From: Polymorphobacter fuscus | Lineage (GTDB): Bacteria; Pseudomonadota; Alphaproteobacteria; Sphingomonadales; Sphingomonadaceae | DNA: 64,000 nucleotides | Direction: 5' to 3' | NCBI RefSeq assembly: GCF_011927825.1 | Contig: NZ_JAATJI010000001.1 | Location: forward strand, 248,001 to 312,000 | In this document: positions 38,370 through 48,588 of the stretch, in pieces | How the letters are laid out: every line of letters starts with the position of its first letter | Numbering within the stretch: the first letter of the stretch is position 1 | Position numbers and translations under genes: made by a program | Notes under the pieces: generated by a model | The model's input: the letters and a program-made list of their open reading frames with translations, nothing else | Told to the model about the DNA's origin: nothing | Databases searched by the model: none

Positions 38370-38436
38370 TGGGCTTTCCTCAAGGGGTCCGACTGGTATC
38401 GATAGGCGTTGTGCAGCTTTAAACCCAAGGGCGACC

Positions 38437-38823
38437 ATGATCTACATCCTGCTCAATGCCGTGCCAATCCTGGCAGCGACGCTTGCCGGGCTTCTGGTCG
38501 GGCTGGTCTATCACCGGCTGTCGCGGCTGCCGCAGGCCGGGATCGGCCTGGTGGTGACGGTGGCGCTGGCGCAGGCGTGGTTCGCCGCGATCCTGGCCGG
38601 CGCGCTCATCCTGGCGCCGGACAAGGCCGGCGGCTGGACGATGGCGATCGGCAGCGCTGTCGTGATCTGGATCGGCTTTGTCGTGCCCACGGTGGTGGTG
38701 ACCCTGCGCGGCCGCAGGATCGATGCCGGGGCGGTGGCGGTGGATTGTGTCTATTGGCTGGTGGTGATGCTGGTACAGGCGGTGGTGTTGAAGTCGATCG
38801 GGTTGGTACCGCCACCCGTCTGA
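38437..38823 (+). CDS. Small four-helix membrane protein (DUF1761-like)
   Basis: A 128-aa protein with four predicted transmembrane helices (ILNAVPILAATLAGLLVGLV; VVTVALAQAWFAAILAGALI; MAIGSAVVIWIGFVVPTVVV; VDCVYWLVVMLVQAVVL). The helix pattern and the YHRL motif after helix 1 resemble DUF1761 proteins, whose role is unknown. The ATG has AAGGG nearby. Seven nt separate it from the amidohydrolase gene, so the two likely form a transcription unit divergent from mce. Confidence 0.65.
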   Translation: MIYILLNAVPILAATLAGLLVGLVYHRLSRLPQAGIGLVVTVALAQAWFAAILAGALILAPDKAGGWTMAIGSAVVIWIGFVVPTVVVTLRGRRIDAGAVAVDCVYWLVVMLVQAVVLKSIGLVPPPV

Positions 38824-38830
38824 GGGGGGA

Positions 38831-40087
38831 ATGACGATGCGAATTGCCATGCTGGCGGCGCTGCTGCTGGCGATGCCGGCGGCTGCGCAGCCCATCGTGC
38901 TGCGGCCGGCACAGGTCTTCGATGGCGACGCGATGCATGCCGGCTGGCAGGTGGTCGTCGATGGCACGACGATCGTCAGCGCCGGGCCCGCCGGCGCGGC
39001 GCCGGCCGGGGCGCGGGTGATCGACCTGCCGGGCGCGACGCTGATGCCGGGATTGATCGAGGGGCACGGCCATCTGTTCCTCCACCCGTATAACGAGACG
39101 CCGTGGGACGACCAGGTGCTTCACGAACCGGTGGCGCTGCGCACGGTGCGGGCGGTGGCAGCCGCGGCAGCGACGCTGCGTGCCGGATTTACCACCGTGC
39201 GTGACCTTGGCACCGAAGGCGCGGGCTATGCCGATGTCGGGCTGAAACGCGCCATCGACCAGGGGATCGTGCCGGGCCCGCGGATGATCGTGGCGACGCG
39301 CGCGCTGGTGGCGACGGGCGCCTATGGGCCGCGCGGGTTCGAACCCGGCGTCGAGGTGCCGCTGGGCGCCGAGGCGGTGGACGGCCCGGCGCTGGTCACG
39401 GCGGTGCGGCGGCAGATCGGCAACGGTGCCGATGTGGTGAAGCTGTACGCCGATTATCGCTGGGGTCCGGGCGAGCCGAGCCGGCCGACCTTTTCCCAGG
39501 CCGAAATGGCGGCGGCGGTGGAGGCGGCGCACAGCGCCGGCCGCCAGGTCACTGCCCATGCCAGCACGCCCGAGGGCATGACCCGCGCCGTGATGGCCGG
39601 CGTCGATGCGATCGAACATGGCAGCGGCGGCACGGCCGCGGTGTTCCGGTTGATGAAGGCGCGGGGCGTGACGCTGTGCCCGACGCTCGCCGCCGGCGAC
39701 GCGATCGCGCGCTATCGCGGCTGGAACGGCGCTGAGCCGGCGCCGCCGGGCGTAGCGGACGAGCGCGCCGCCTTCGCGCTGGCGCGTGCCGCGGGGGTCA
39801 ACATCTGTGTCGGCGGCGACGTCGGGGTGTTCGCCCATGGCGAGAACGCGCGCGAGCTGCGGTTGCTCGTGGCGGCGGGGATGGCTCCGGCGGCGGTCCT
39901 GCGCGCGGCGACGGCGGGCAATGCGGCGGCGTTCGGGCTGGCGGATCGCGGCCGTGTGGCGCCGGGGCTGCTCGCCGATCTGGTGGCGGTGGAGGGCGAT
40001 CCGGTGCGCGACATCGGCGCCGTCGCGCGCGTGGTGATGGTGATGAAGGGCGGCGCCGAGGTGACAGCGGACGTCAGGGGCCGATGA
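38831..40087 (+). CDS. Exported metal-dependent amidohydrolase (imidazolonepropionase-like)
   Basis: A 418-aa periplasmic amidohydrolase with a signal peptide (MTMRIAMLAALLLAMPAAAQ). The TIM-barrel metal site is intact: GHGH near residue 78, a carboxylated-Lys candidate in VVKLYADYRW, TAHAS and IEHGSGG histidines, and the Asp in VGGDVGVF. Members of this subfamily include Xaa-Pro or Xaa-Arg dipeptidases and prolidase-type enzymes, so a peptide substrate is plausible, but sequence does not specify it. The 3' end overlaps the convergent operon by 14 nt. Confidence 0.85.
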   Translation: MTMRIAMLAALLLAMPAAAQPIVLRPAQVFDGDAMHAGWQVVVDGTTIVSAGPAGAAPAGARVIDLPGATLMPGLIEGHGHLFLHPYNETPWDDQVLHEPVALRTVRAVAAAAATLRAGFTTVRDLGTEGAGYADVGLKRAIDQGIVPGPRMIVATRALVATGAYGPRGFEPGVEVPLGAEAVDGPALVTAVRRQIGNGADVVKLYADYRWGPGEPSRPTFSQAEMAAAVEAAHSAGRQVTAHASTPEGMTRAVMAGVDAIEHGSGGTAAVFRLMKARGVTLCPTLAAGDAIARYRGWNGAEPAPPGVADERAAFALARAAGVNICVGGDVGVFAHGENARELRLLVAAGMAPAAVLRAATAGNAAAFGLADRGRVAPGLLADLVAVEGDPVRDIGAVARVVMVMKGGAEVTADVRGR

Positions 40088-40589
40088 TCTGCACGGTCGT
40101 CTCGCTCAGCCGGTCGTAAAGCCGGGCTTCGCGGCGCAAGGGCCACCAGTCGAACAGGAAGATGTTGATCGGGTGCCACAGCGCCACCCACGATCCGATG
40201 ACGAAGCTTTCGGAAATGACCTGGGCATAGCCTGCCAGCGCCTCGCCGATGGCGACGGACAGCGCCACGAAGGCAATGCCGATCACCAGGCTGATGCGGC
40301 CATCGTGGAACAGGCGGCGCAGCTGGCGCCGTTTGGCAGCGGCCATGCGGCGAAAATTCTCGCACACCGCGTCGGCAACATTGGCGGCGACATCGATCCC
40401 CGGCGCCGCCGCGTCGATGTGGATGGCGAGGGTAAGCGGGACGCCGGACGGCGCCTTTTCGGCAAAGGCGATGATATAGTCGACCACGGCGGAATCGAGT
40501 TCGCGCCGGCGAAACGGCGCCGGGTCCATCGAATTGAACAGCTGCGTTTCGGTGTCGATGTGGATGGCAAGGCGGCTGCGGTCGGTCAT
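40074..40589 (-). CDS. Conserved membrane protein of unknown function, last gene of the arc operon
   Basis: Not assigned to a characterised family. The 171-aa product has a soluble N-terminal half (HIDTETQLFNSMDPAPFRRR, ELDSAVVDYIIAFAEKAPSG, PLTLAIHIDA), then two hydrophobic segments (ISLVIGIAFVALSVAIGEAL; SFVIGSWVALWHPINIFLFD) and a basic WWPLRREARLYDRLS motif. I believe similar two-helix proteins with an LFNSxDPxPF...WWPxRR signature occur in other proteobacteria, but this is from memory. Its ATG overlaps the nhaC stop, so it is translationally coupled. Confidence 0.7.
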   Translation of the reverse strand: MTDRSRLAIHIDTETQLFNSMDPAPFRRRELDSAVVDYIIAFAEKAPSGVPLTLAIHIDAAAPGIDVAANVADAVCENFRRMAAAKRRQLRRLFHDGRISLVIGIAFVALSVAIGEALAGYAQVISESFVIGSWVALWHPINIFLFDWWPLRREARLYDRLSETTVQIIGP

Positions 40590-42022
40590 GTGGCGGGCGC
40601 CCGGAACATGCGAAAGCCCAGATAGGCGACGGCGACGGTGATCAGCGGCGATACGATGCTGAAGATGGCAAAGGGCGCATAGCTCCAGGTCGCGACGCCG
40701 AGCGTGGCCGCCATATAGGCGCCGCAGCTGTTCCAGGGGATCAGCGCCGACGTCGGCGTGGCGGTGTCGCCGACGGCGCGCGACAGGACCACAGGGGCAA
40801 GGCCGCGGTCGGCAAAGGCCTTTTTGAACATCCGGCCGGGCAGGACGATGGCGATATACTGGTCGGCGGTGATGACATTGGTGGCAAAGATCGACGCGAC
40901 CAGCGAAGCGACGAGCGCGCCGTCCGACTTGGCCCGCGCGATGACCGGGGTGATCAGCCGGTCGAGCACGCCGGCCTTTTCGACGACGCCGCCGAAGCCC
41001 AGCGCGGTGACGATCAGCCAGATGGTGTTGAGCATCGATTCCATGCCGCCGCGCGACGCCAGATCGTCCATCGGCTGGAACCCCGAGGTCGAGGTATAGC
41101 CGCTCGCCAGCGCCCGCCAGACGCCCTTGACCAGCGCCAGCCCGGTCGGCAGGCCATTGGCGCCGGCAAAGGCGATGACGCGTTCGGGGGCGATCACCAT
41201 GGCCATGATGCCGCCGGCGATGGCGCCGAGAAAGATCGTGGTGAACGGCGGGAATTTGTACAGCGCCAGTATGATGACGACGAGCAGCGGCAGGAACAGC
41301 CATGGGGTGACGCGGAACGACGCGGCGATCGCGTCCATCTTGTCGCTCGAATCGAAATCGCCGGGCTGGCCGAGGGTGAAATAGACCAGCATGGCGACCG
41401 CCAGCGCCAGCACCGAGGTGATGAAGGTTTCGCGGATATGGGTATAGAGCGGCACGCCCGCGGCGGCGGCCGACAGGTTGGCGCTGTCCGACAACGGCGA
41501 GGATTTGTCGCCGAAATAGGCGCCCGAAATGATCGCGCCGGCGGCGACGGCGGGGTTCAGCCCCATGCTGACGGCGATGCCCATGAAGCCGACGCCGATG
41601 GTGCCGACGACGGTCCAGCTGCTGCCGATGCTGAAGGCGACAAGGGCGGTGATGGCACAGGCGGTGACGTAGAAATAATTGGGGCTGAGCAGTTTCAGGC
41701 CGTAATAGACCATCGCGACGAGCGTGCCCGACAGCGCCCAGGTGCCGATGAGCGCGCCGACCGCGAACAGGATGAAGATCGCGCCGATGCCGGTGGCCAC
41801 ACTGTCCGACGCCGCCTTGCCGAGGCTGTCGAGCGAATGGCCGCGCCGCCAGCCGATGAACACCGCGATCATGGTGGCGACGGTCAGCGCGACCTGGTTG
41901 GGGCCGAGCGCGCCGGCGTCGCCGAAAAGGAAATAGGCGAGCGCCACCAGAACGATGAGCGCGACGACGGGAATTGCGGCCTCCACCATCGTCAGCGGCT
42001 GCGGGGTGACGGGGCGGGCCAT
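40586..42022 (-). CDS. nhaC: NhaC-family Na+/H+ antiporter
   Basis: A 478-aa inner-membrane antiporter with about eleven helices. Family signatures: ITALVAFSIGSSWTVVGTIG, GAIISGAYFGDKSSPLSDSA, SIFATNVITADQYIAIVLPG, and TPTSALIPWNSCGAYMAATLG. NhaC proteins exchange Na+ for H+, but some homologues exchange organic anions or amino acids (malate/lactate or arginine-related), so the substrate is open. The start ATG overlaps the M28 peptidase stop (TGATG); a GTG one codon upstream is an alternative. Confidence 0.88.
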   Translation of the reverse strand: MARPVTPQPLTMVEAAIPVVALIVLVALAYFLFGDAGALGPNQVALTVATMIAVFIGWRRGHSLDSLGKAASDSVATGIGAIFILFAVGALIGTWALSGTLVAMVYYGLKLLSPNYFYVTACAITALVAFSIGSSWTVVGTIGVGFMGIAVSMGLNPAVAAGAIISGAYFGDKSSPLSDSANLSAAAAGVPLYTHIRETFITSVLALAVAMLVYFTLGQPGDFDSSDKMDAIAASFRVTPWLFLPLLVVIILALYKFPPFTTIFLGAIAGGIMAMVIAPERVIAFAGANGLPTGLALVKGVWRALASGYTSTSGFQPMDDLASRGGMESMLNTIWLIVTALGFGGVVEKAGVLDRLITPVIARAKSDGALVASLVASIFATNVITADQYIAIVLPGRMFKKAFADRGLAPVVLSRAVGDTATPTSALIPWNSCGAYMAATLGVATWSYAPFAIFSIVSPLITVAVAYLGFRMFRAPAT

Positions 42023-43047
42023 CACGGTGCCGGGGTGACGGCAATTTCGGTAAGCAGTTGGTTCAGGATGCGCACGGCGTCACGCGCGCGGTCGTCCACC
42101 CGGCCGGGGGTGAGCGCGGGTTCGAGATGGTCGCCCCTGTCGATGTCGGCGAGGTGCCAGGAAAAGCCCATCGGAAACGCGGGGCGCCTGGCGGTCTGTT
42201 GATAGCCGTCCTTGTCGCCCAGGTCCCAGTTGGTGGCCTCCATGTTGATGGCGGAAATGCCCCCGGCATCGAACGCTTCCTGGTCGGAACAGCAGCCGGT
42301 GCCGCGGGGATATTCGGGGTTGCGGCCCGGATTGGTCGCGGCGGTGATGCCGAGGCGGGCGGCAATGGCGAGCGCCCGGTCGCGCGCCGCGGGCCCGGCG
42401 GGGCTTTTCAGCGCCATCTTCGGGCCGGCGTGGACATAAAGCCGGTCGCCGGTGACGATGCTGTCAATGTTGATCATCAGCAGCGTGGCGCGCTGTTCGG
42501 CGGGCGTCATCCGGCGCACGATCTCGTGCGCGCCCTTCAGCCCGATCTCCTCGGCCCCGAACAGGATGAAGCGGATGCTGTGGGTGGGTTTGGCCCTGGC
42601 CAGCCGTTCGGCGAGTTCGAGGATGACGCCGACCCCCGAGGCGTTGTCGTCAAGCCCCTCCAGATCGGGCCCGCCGACGCGCCGGTCGATTTCGGCCACG
42701 CCGAGCGGCGTGCGCGAGTCATAATGGGCGCCGACGATGATCGCCTTGCCCGAGGTGCCGGGACGTTCGGCAATGATATTGGTGGAGACGAGGCTGGTCG
42801 TCACGGGCGCCGCGGGCTTTGCCGGCTGGAAGCTGTAGCTGGTCGCAAAGCGTTCGCGCCGCGGGCGGTAGCCCATGGCGGTCAGCCGGTCCGCGAGATG
42901 GCGTGCCGCTGCGTCTTCCTGCGGCGTGCCCGCCATGCGGCCGGGGAAGCGGGCAGCGAGATGCCGCGCCTCCCGCGCCGCGGTGTCGCCCGGCGCCGCG
43001 TGCAGCGGTGCGGCTGCCACCAGCAACGCGAGGACCATGCGTTTCAC
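42022..43047 (-). CDS. M28-family zinc aminopeptidase, exported
   Basis: A 341-aa periplasmic peptidase. With the GTG start, the signal reads MKRMVLALLVAAAPLHA; an ATG three codons later would remove the basic residues. Zinc ligands typical of M28: GAHYDS, LDDNASGVG, GAEEIGLKGA (catalytic Glu and ligand) and INIDSI. An unusual GTGCCSDQEAF with adjacent cysteines precedes a late ligand region, with a further candidate histidine in FSWHLADIDRGDH. Placed between arginine deiminase and nhaC in an operon with an arginine exchanger, it could release arginine-containing substrates outside the cell membrane. Confidence 0.87.
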   Translation of the reverse strand: MKRMVLALLVAAAPLHAAPGDTAAREARHLAARFPGRMAGTPQEDAAARHLADRLTAMGYRPRRERFATSYSFQPAKPAAPVTTSLVSTNIIAERPGTSGKAIIVGAHYDSRTPLGVAEIDRRVGGPDLEGLDDNASGVGVILELAERLARAKPTHSIRFILFGAEEIGLKGAHEIVRRMTPAEQRATLLMINIDSIVTGDRLYVHAGPKMALKSPAGPAARDRALAIAARLGITAATNPGRNPEYPRGTGCCSDQEAFDAGGISAINMEATNWDLGDKDGYQQTARRPAFPMGFSWHLADIDRGDHLEPALTPGRVDDRARDAVRILNQLLTEIAVTPAP

Positions 43048-43067
43048 AGGCGGCCCCGGCGACCCGC

Positions 43068-44330
<1,263 letters not shown>

Positions 44331-45764
44331 TCAGATGGCGATGGCGCCGGTGGTCAGGCCATAGACGGCGTAGATGGCGGCAAGGCAGATGGCGGCGAAG
44401 ATCACCCAGTCCGATGGCTTGTCGAACACGGGCTTGTCCTGTTCGCGGCGGGCCATGACGTAGAGAATGGTGCCGGGGGCAAACAGCACCGCCGACAGGA
44501 CGATGAATTTCAGCCCGCCGGCGTAGATCATGAACAAGGTGTAGGCGACAGCGGCGCTGGACAGCAGCAGGTCGCGGCGGCGCTCCTCCGGCCGCACGTC
44601 ATAGGTTTCGCCGCGCCGCGCGATGATCAGGCCATAGGCGGCGACGAACAGATAGGGGATGAGCGTCGTCGCGCTGGTCAGGTTGAGCATCAGCGCAAAG
44701 GCATCGCGTGACCAATAGGTGGTGATGACGATGGTCTGGATGATGGCGCTCGTCACCCACAGGGCGGTGACGGGGACGTTGTTCTTGTTCACCCGGGCGA
44801 ACATGCGCGGCATGTCCTTCGACTTGCCGGCGGCGAACATCACCTCCGCACAGATCAGCGCCCAGGCGAGATAGGCGCCAAGAACCGAGACGATCAGCCC
44901 GATCGAGACGAAGATCGCGCCCCAGGGGCCGACAACGGATTCGAGCACGCCGGCCATCGATGGCTGGCGCAGCCCGGCGATGTCGGCCCGTTGCAGCACG
45001 GCGAAGGGCAGCAGCGTGACCAGCACCATCAGCGCCGTGACGATGATGAAGCCGCGGATGGTCGCGGTTCCCACATCCTCGCGTTCCTTGGCAAAGCGCG
45101 AATAGACGCTGGCGCCTTCGATTCCGATGAACACGAACACGGTTACCAGCATGGTCGCCTTGACCTGCTCGAACAGCCCGGTGGTCAGGTCGCCGCCATA
45201 GAAGTTGAAGCGGAACAGGTCGGCCTGGAAGGCAACGAAGACGAGGACGAGAAAGGTCAGGATGGGGATGATCTTGGCGACGGTGACGACCGAGTTGATG
45301 AACGCCGCCTGCTGGACGCCGCGCAGGATGAGAAAGTGGAAGCTCCAGATGCCGACGGAGGCGAAGGCGATGGCGATGGCGGTGTTGCCATCCCCGAACA
45401 TCGGGAAAAAGGCGCCCAAAGTCGACTTGATCAGCACCCAATAGGAAACATTGCCGATGCAGCTGCCGATCCAGTAGCCGAATGCCGAGATGAAGCCCGG
45501 ATAATTGCCGAAGCCCTCGCGCGCATAGGCGAAGACGCCGGCGTCGATATCGGGCTTGCGTTCGGCGAGCGCCTGGAAGACCCGCGCCAGCATGTACATG
45601 CCGGTGCCGGCGATGATCCAGGCGATGACGGCGCCCAGCGGCCCCGTCGCCTGGGCAAAGGTGCGCGGCAGCGAGAAGATGCCGGCGCCGACCATGCCGC
45701 CGACGACCATCGCCGTCAGCTGGAGGACCGACATCTTCTGATCCGGCGTGCCTTGTTGCGCCAC
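44331..45764 (-). CDS. arcD: Arginine/ornithine (or arginine/citrulline) antiporter, ArcD-like APC permease
   Basis: A 477-aa amino-acid exchanger of the basic amino acid/polyamine APC group with 12 or 13 helices. It begins with the APC signature LTAMVVGGMVGAGIFSLP and has GMYMLARVFQALAERKPDIDAG, FVFIGIEGASVYSRFAKERED and the late LTSATTLIPYLFVAAYG motifs characteristic of ArcD-like transporters. It starts at GTG with a run of six G's about 7 nt upstream. First gene of the operon; without arcB it may exchange arginine for citrulline rather than ornithine. Confidence 0.9.
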   Translation of the reverse strand: MAQQGTPDQKMSVLQLTAMVVGGMVGAGIFSLPRTFAQATGPLGAVIAWIIAGTGMYMLARVFQALAERKPDIDAGVFAYAREGFGNYPGFISAFGYWIGSCIGNVSYWVLIKSTLGAFFPMFGDGNTAIAIAFASVGIWSFHFLILRGVQQAAFINSVVTVAKIIPILTFLVLVFVAFQADLFRFNFYGGDLTTGLFEQVKATMLVTVFVFIGIEGASVYSRFAKEREDVGTATIRGFIIVTALMVLVTLLPFAVLQRADIAGLRQPSMAGVLESVVGPWGAIFVSIGLIVSVLGAYLAWALICAEVMFAAGKSKDMPRMFARVNKNNVPVTALWVTSAIIQTIVITTYWSRDAFALMLNLTSATTLIPYLFVAAYGLIIARRGETYDVRPEERRRDLLLSSAAVAYTLFMIYAGGLKFIVLSAVLFAPGTILYVMARREQDKPVFDKPSDWVIFAAICLAAIYAVYGLTTGAIAI

Positions 45765-45899
45765 GCGTTCCCCCCCTGATGCCTTGGCTCGTTACTGGCC
45801 GCAAACGGCTCTTTTCGAACACTTGCTTAAGGCTATACCGGTCGATAATCTTTTGCCAGTTGGAAAGATGCGGATGCGGACTACCAAACTGTCGCGGCG

Positions 45900-46985
45900 A
45901 TGATGCGTGTTTGCGCGGCGATGGCGCTGGTCTTCGCAGCCGCGCCGGCGGGCGCCGCCGTGTTGACGGCGCCGTTGCAGGCGGCGCTGCGCTATTGGCA
46001 GGCCGGCGAATATGCCAGCGCTGTGCAGGCCTTCGAAACGATCCTGTGGCTCGAAGACCTGCCGCCCGACGTACATGGCCAGGCCGACAGCTATGCGGCC
46101 GTCGCCACCGAATATCTTGCCGGCCGCACCGTGCTGCCCAGCGGCTATGGCATCGCCGGCGTCGGGCATTATCGCGAGAACAACAGCATCGCCGGGCGCG
46201 GCGAGGCGCGCGACCTGTTCGCCGGGCTGCGCGCCGGCGGCCGGGTCAATCTGGTGTCGAGCAGCGCCCTGACGATCAACGCGTCGGTCGATTATCGCTA
46301 CCGCCGCTACGACCATGCCGACCGGCGCGACGATTCCGACCTGCGCTGGAGCCTGGGCGGATCGCGGCCCATCGGGCGCACCGGCTGGGCCTTTGGCGCG
46401 CGCGGCTGGTTGAGCGCGCGCGGCGACGGCGTCACGCGCAGCGATGCCGGGGTGTTCACGACCTTCCGGTTTCGCGAGGGCAAGGGCGACCAGTTCGAGA
46501 TCGGCGCCGAGCTGCGCCGCCGCGCCTATCCCTATGGTCCGCTGCGCTACCGAACGCGCGATATTGTCGAGGCGACGGCAAGCTGGACCCATGCGCTGGC
46601 CGGCGGCCGCGCCAGCGTGGGGCTGGCGGCGCACGGCGGGCGCGTGTTCCCCGACAGTGCGATGCCGGACGGAGCATCGGGCTTCATCGGCCTCTCGCCC
46701 TCGGTGAACGTGACCGTTTCGGAACGGATCGGTGCCTATGTCTTCGGCTGGTGGCAGAATGATCGCTACGCCGTCGAGCGTTTCCTGTCCGACAGCAGCG
46801 ATGCGGTCACGGGCCAGGCCATGCGCAACGACAATCTGTACGAAGTCGGTGGCGGCATGACCTGGAACTTCGCGCCGGGTTGGGAGCTCAACCCCGGCAT
46901 TCTTTACGTCCGTGATCGCAGCAACATCGTCGGAGTGAACTACAGCGCGACCGAGTTCACCCTCAACCTGCGGCGGGATTTCTAG
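45900..46985 (+). CDS. Outer-membrane beta-barrel protein with N-terminal TPR-like segment (Slam-like)
   Basis: A 361-aa exported protein: signal peptide (MMRVCAAMALVFAAAPAGAA), a helical segment resembling one to two TPR units (ALRYWQAGEYASAVQAFETI), then ~290 residues of alternating hydrophobic/polar strands (VNLVSSSALTINASVDYRYR, ASVGLAAHGGRVF, IGAYVFGWWQNDRY) ending in NLRRDF, the terminal Phe expected for BAM-inserted barrels. TPR plus barrel recalls surface lipoprotein assembly modifier (Slam/DUF560) proteins, but this one is shorter at its N-terminus. Divergent from arcD. Confidence 0.6.
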   Translation: MMRVCAAMALVFAAAPAGAAVLTAPLQAALRYWQAGEYASAVQAFETILWLEDLPPDVHGQADSYAAVATEYLAGRTVLPSGYGIAGVGHYRENNSIAGRGEARDLFAGLRAGGRVNLVSSSALTINASVDYRYRRYDHADRRDDSDLRWSLGGSRPIGRTGWAFGARGWLSARGDGVTRSDAGVFTTFRFREGKGDQFEIGAELRRRAYPYGPLRYRTRDIVEATASWTHALAGGRASVGLAAHGGRVFPDSAMPDGASGFIGLSPSVNVTVSERIGAYVFGWWQNDRYAVERFLSDSSDAVTGQAMRNDNLYEVGGGMTWNFAPGWELNPGILYVRDRSNIVGVNYSATEFTLNLRRDF

Positions 46986-47029
46986 GCCGTGGCTGTCGCG
47001 CGGCCCGGCGCCGCCACAGGCTAGAATTT

Positions 47030-47047
47030 GGCGCGATAAGTCGCGCC
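47030..47047 (-). terminator. Intergenic hairpin between convergent genes
   Basis: GGCGCGA/TCGCGCC pairs perfectly over 7 bp with a 4-nt loop, between the barrel gene and the convergent oxidoreductase. On the minus strand it is followed by AAATTCT, a poor U-tract, so termination of the oxidoreductase transcript is plausible but weak. Confidence 0.35.
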
Positions 47048-47061
47048 TGCGCCGGGGTTGC

Positions 47062-48171
47062 TCAGGCGTTCGGCGTGATCAGATATTTCTCCCCCGTGGC
47101 ACGCCGGTTGTAGCCGGTGATGGCGGGCAGGCCGAGTGCTTCGGCGAGGGTGATGCGGGCCGTGTAGTGGCTGGCGAAGGTCGTCGTTAGTTCGGCGGCG
47201 ACACGGTCGCGCAGCGCCTGCGCGTCGGCGGCGCCGATCTTCTGCAGGAACGGGAACAGCAGCCAGCCGCCGATGCCCCACGCCATGCCGAAACCGCGGT
47301 TGAGTTCGGTGGGGCCGGTGTCGAGCCCGCCATAGATATAGACCTGTTTGTGAACCGCCGATCCGTAGCGGCTATATTCCCTGGCGGTCTTGTTGACGGC
47401 GATTTCCATGGCGGTGAGGATCTGCCCCGCCAGCTTGCCGCCGCCGATCGCATCGAAGGCGATCGTCGCGCCGGTTTCGACCAGCGCGGCGACGAGCGCG
47501 TCCATGAAGCCGGGCTGGCTCGAATCGACGACATGGGCGGCGCCAAGGTCGCGCAGCGTTGCCGCCTGCGCCGCGCTGCGGACGATGTTGATGAGCGCAA
47601 TGCCGTCCTTGATGCAGATGCGGTTGAGCATCTGGCCGAGGTTGGAGGCAGCGGCGGTGTGGACGAGCGCCTTGTGGCCCTCGCGGCGCATGGTCTCGGT
47701 CATGCCCAGCGCCGTCAGCGGGTTGACGAAGCACGATGCAGCGGCTTCGGCGTCGACGCCATCGGGCGCGACGATGGCATCGCGGGCGCGGACGGTACGG
47801 AACTGGGCGTACATGGCGCCGCCGATGATGCCGACGGTCTTGCCGACAAGATGCTCGGCGCCTTCGCCGGCGGCGACAACGACTCCCCCGGCCTCATTGC
47901 CGACGGGCATCGATTCGCCGACCCGCGCGGCCATCGCCCGCATGAGCGCGGGCGGGATCGGCGCCGTGACGACCGGGCGATCGGGCGTGCCGGCGACCGT
48001 GGCCGCGGTCATGTCGGCGGCGCCGAACAACAGCCCGATGTCGCTCGGGTTGATCGGTGTCGCATCGATGCGGACGAGGATTTCGCCGGCGCCGGGAGCA
48101 GGGGTCTCGACCTCGGCAAGCGAGAGTTCGAGCGTGCCGTCGGCGGTGACGAGCGAGCGCAGTTGCAGCAT
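47062..48171 (-). CDS. MDR-superfamily zinc-type alcohol dehydrogenase-like oxidoreductase
   Basis: Product of 369 aa. N-terminal GroES-like domain (PAPGAGEILVRIDATPINPSDIG segment) and C-terminal Rossmann domain (KALVHTAAASNLGQMLNRIC; DLGAAHVVDSSQPG; AFDAIGGGKLAGQIL). No catalytic-zinc cysteine/histidine set is seen, so it belongs with quinone-oxidoreductase-like NADPH enzymes. The substrate is not predictable. The start is an ATG at MLQLRSLVTAD with GGAAGG upstream; the frame is open a little further upstream. Confidence 0.82.
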   Translation of the reverse strand: MLQLRSLVTADGTLELSLAEVETPAPGAGEILVRIDATPINPSDIGLLFGAADMTAATVAGTPDRPVVTAPIPPALMRAMAARVGESMPVGNEAGGVVVAAGEGAEHLVGKTVGIIGGAMYAQFRTVRARDAIVAPDGVDAEAAASCFVNPLTALGMTETMRREGHKALVHTAAASNLGQMLNRICIKDGIALINIVRSAAQAATLRDLGAAHVVDSSQPGFMDALVAALVETGATIAFDAIGGGKLAGQILTAMEIAVNKTAREYSRYGSAVHKQVYIYGGLDTGPTELNRGFGMAWGIGGWLLFPFLQKIGAADAQALRDRVAAELTTTFASHYTARITLAEALGLPAITGYNRRATGEKYLITPNA

Positions 48172-48261
48172 GGTGGAACCTTCCCCGGGTGTCTGTTTTT
48201 CCGCCGCCGGGTACACCCTGACCCGGCGTGCTGGTCCGTTGCTTGGCCGCAGCGGCCGCCG

Positions 48262-48588
48262 TCACATGTCGGGCAGCTTGAAACCCGGCGGCAGCGGCAT
48301 GCCGGCGGTCAGCTTGTTCATTTCGGCACTGCCGGCCTGGTCGGCCTTGGCCTTGGCGTCGTTGAAGGCGGCAACGACGAGATCCTCGAGCATTTCCTTG
48401 GAATCGGCGGTCAGCAGCGACGGGTCGATGACGACGCCGATGATGCGGCCGCGCGCGGTGGCGCGAACCCGGATCAGGCCGCCACCGCTGGCGCCTTCGA
48501 CCTCGATCACGTCGAGCTGGGCCTGGGCCTTGGCCATTTGCTCCTGGACGCTTTGGGCGGCCTTCATCAGTTCATCGAGACTGGGCAT
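48262..48588 (-). CDS. ybaB: YbaB/EbfC nucleoid-associated protein
   Basis: A 108-aa dimeric DNA-binding protein. Typical features: [20 protein letters not shown], the short beta segment [26 protein letters not shown] and [18 protein letters not shown], with a Met/Gly/Pro-rich C-terminus ([10 protein letters not shown]). The first codons overlap the 3' end of dnaX by 17 nt, the conserved dnaX-ybaB arrangement. The longer upstream frame lies inside dnaX and is a shadow. Confidence 0.95.
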   Translation of the reverse strand: MPSLDELMKAAQSVQEQMAKAQAQLDVIEVEGASGGGLIRVRATARGRIIGVVIDPSLLTADSKEMLEDLVVAAFNDAKAKADQAGSAEMNKLTAGMPLPPGFKLPDM

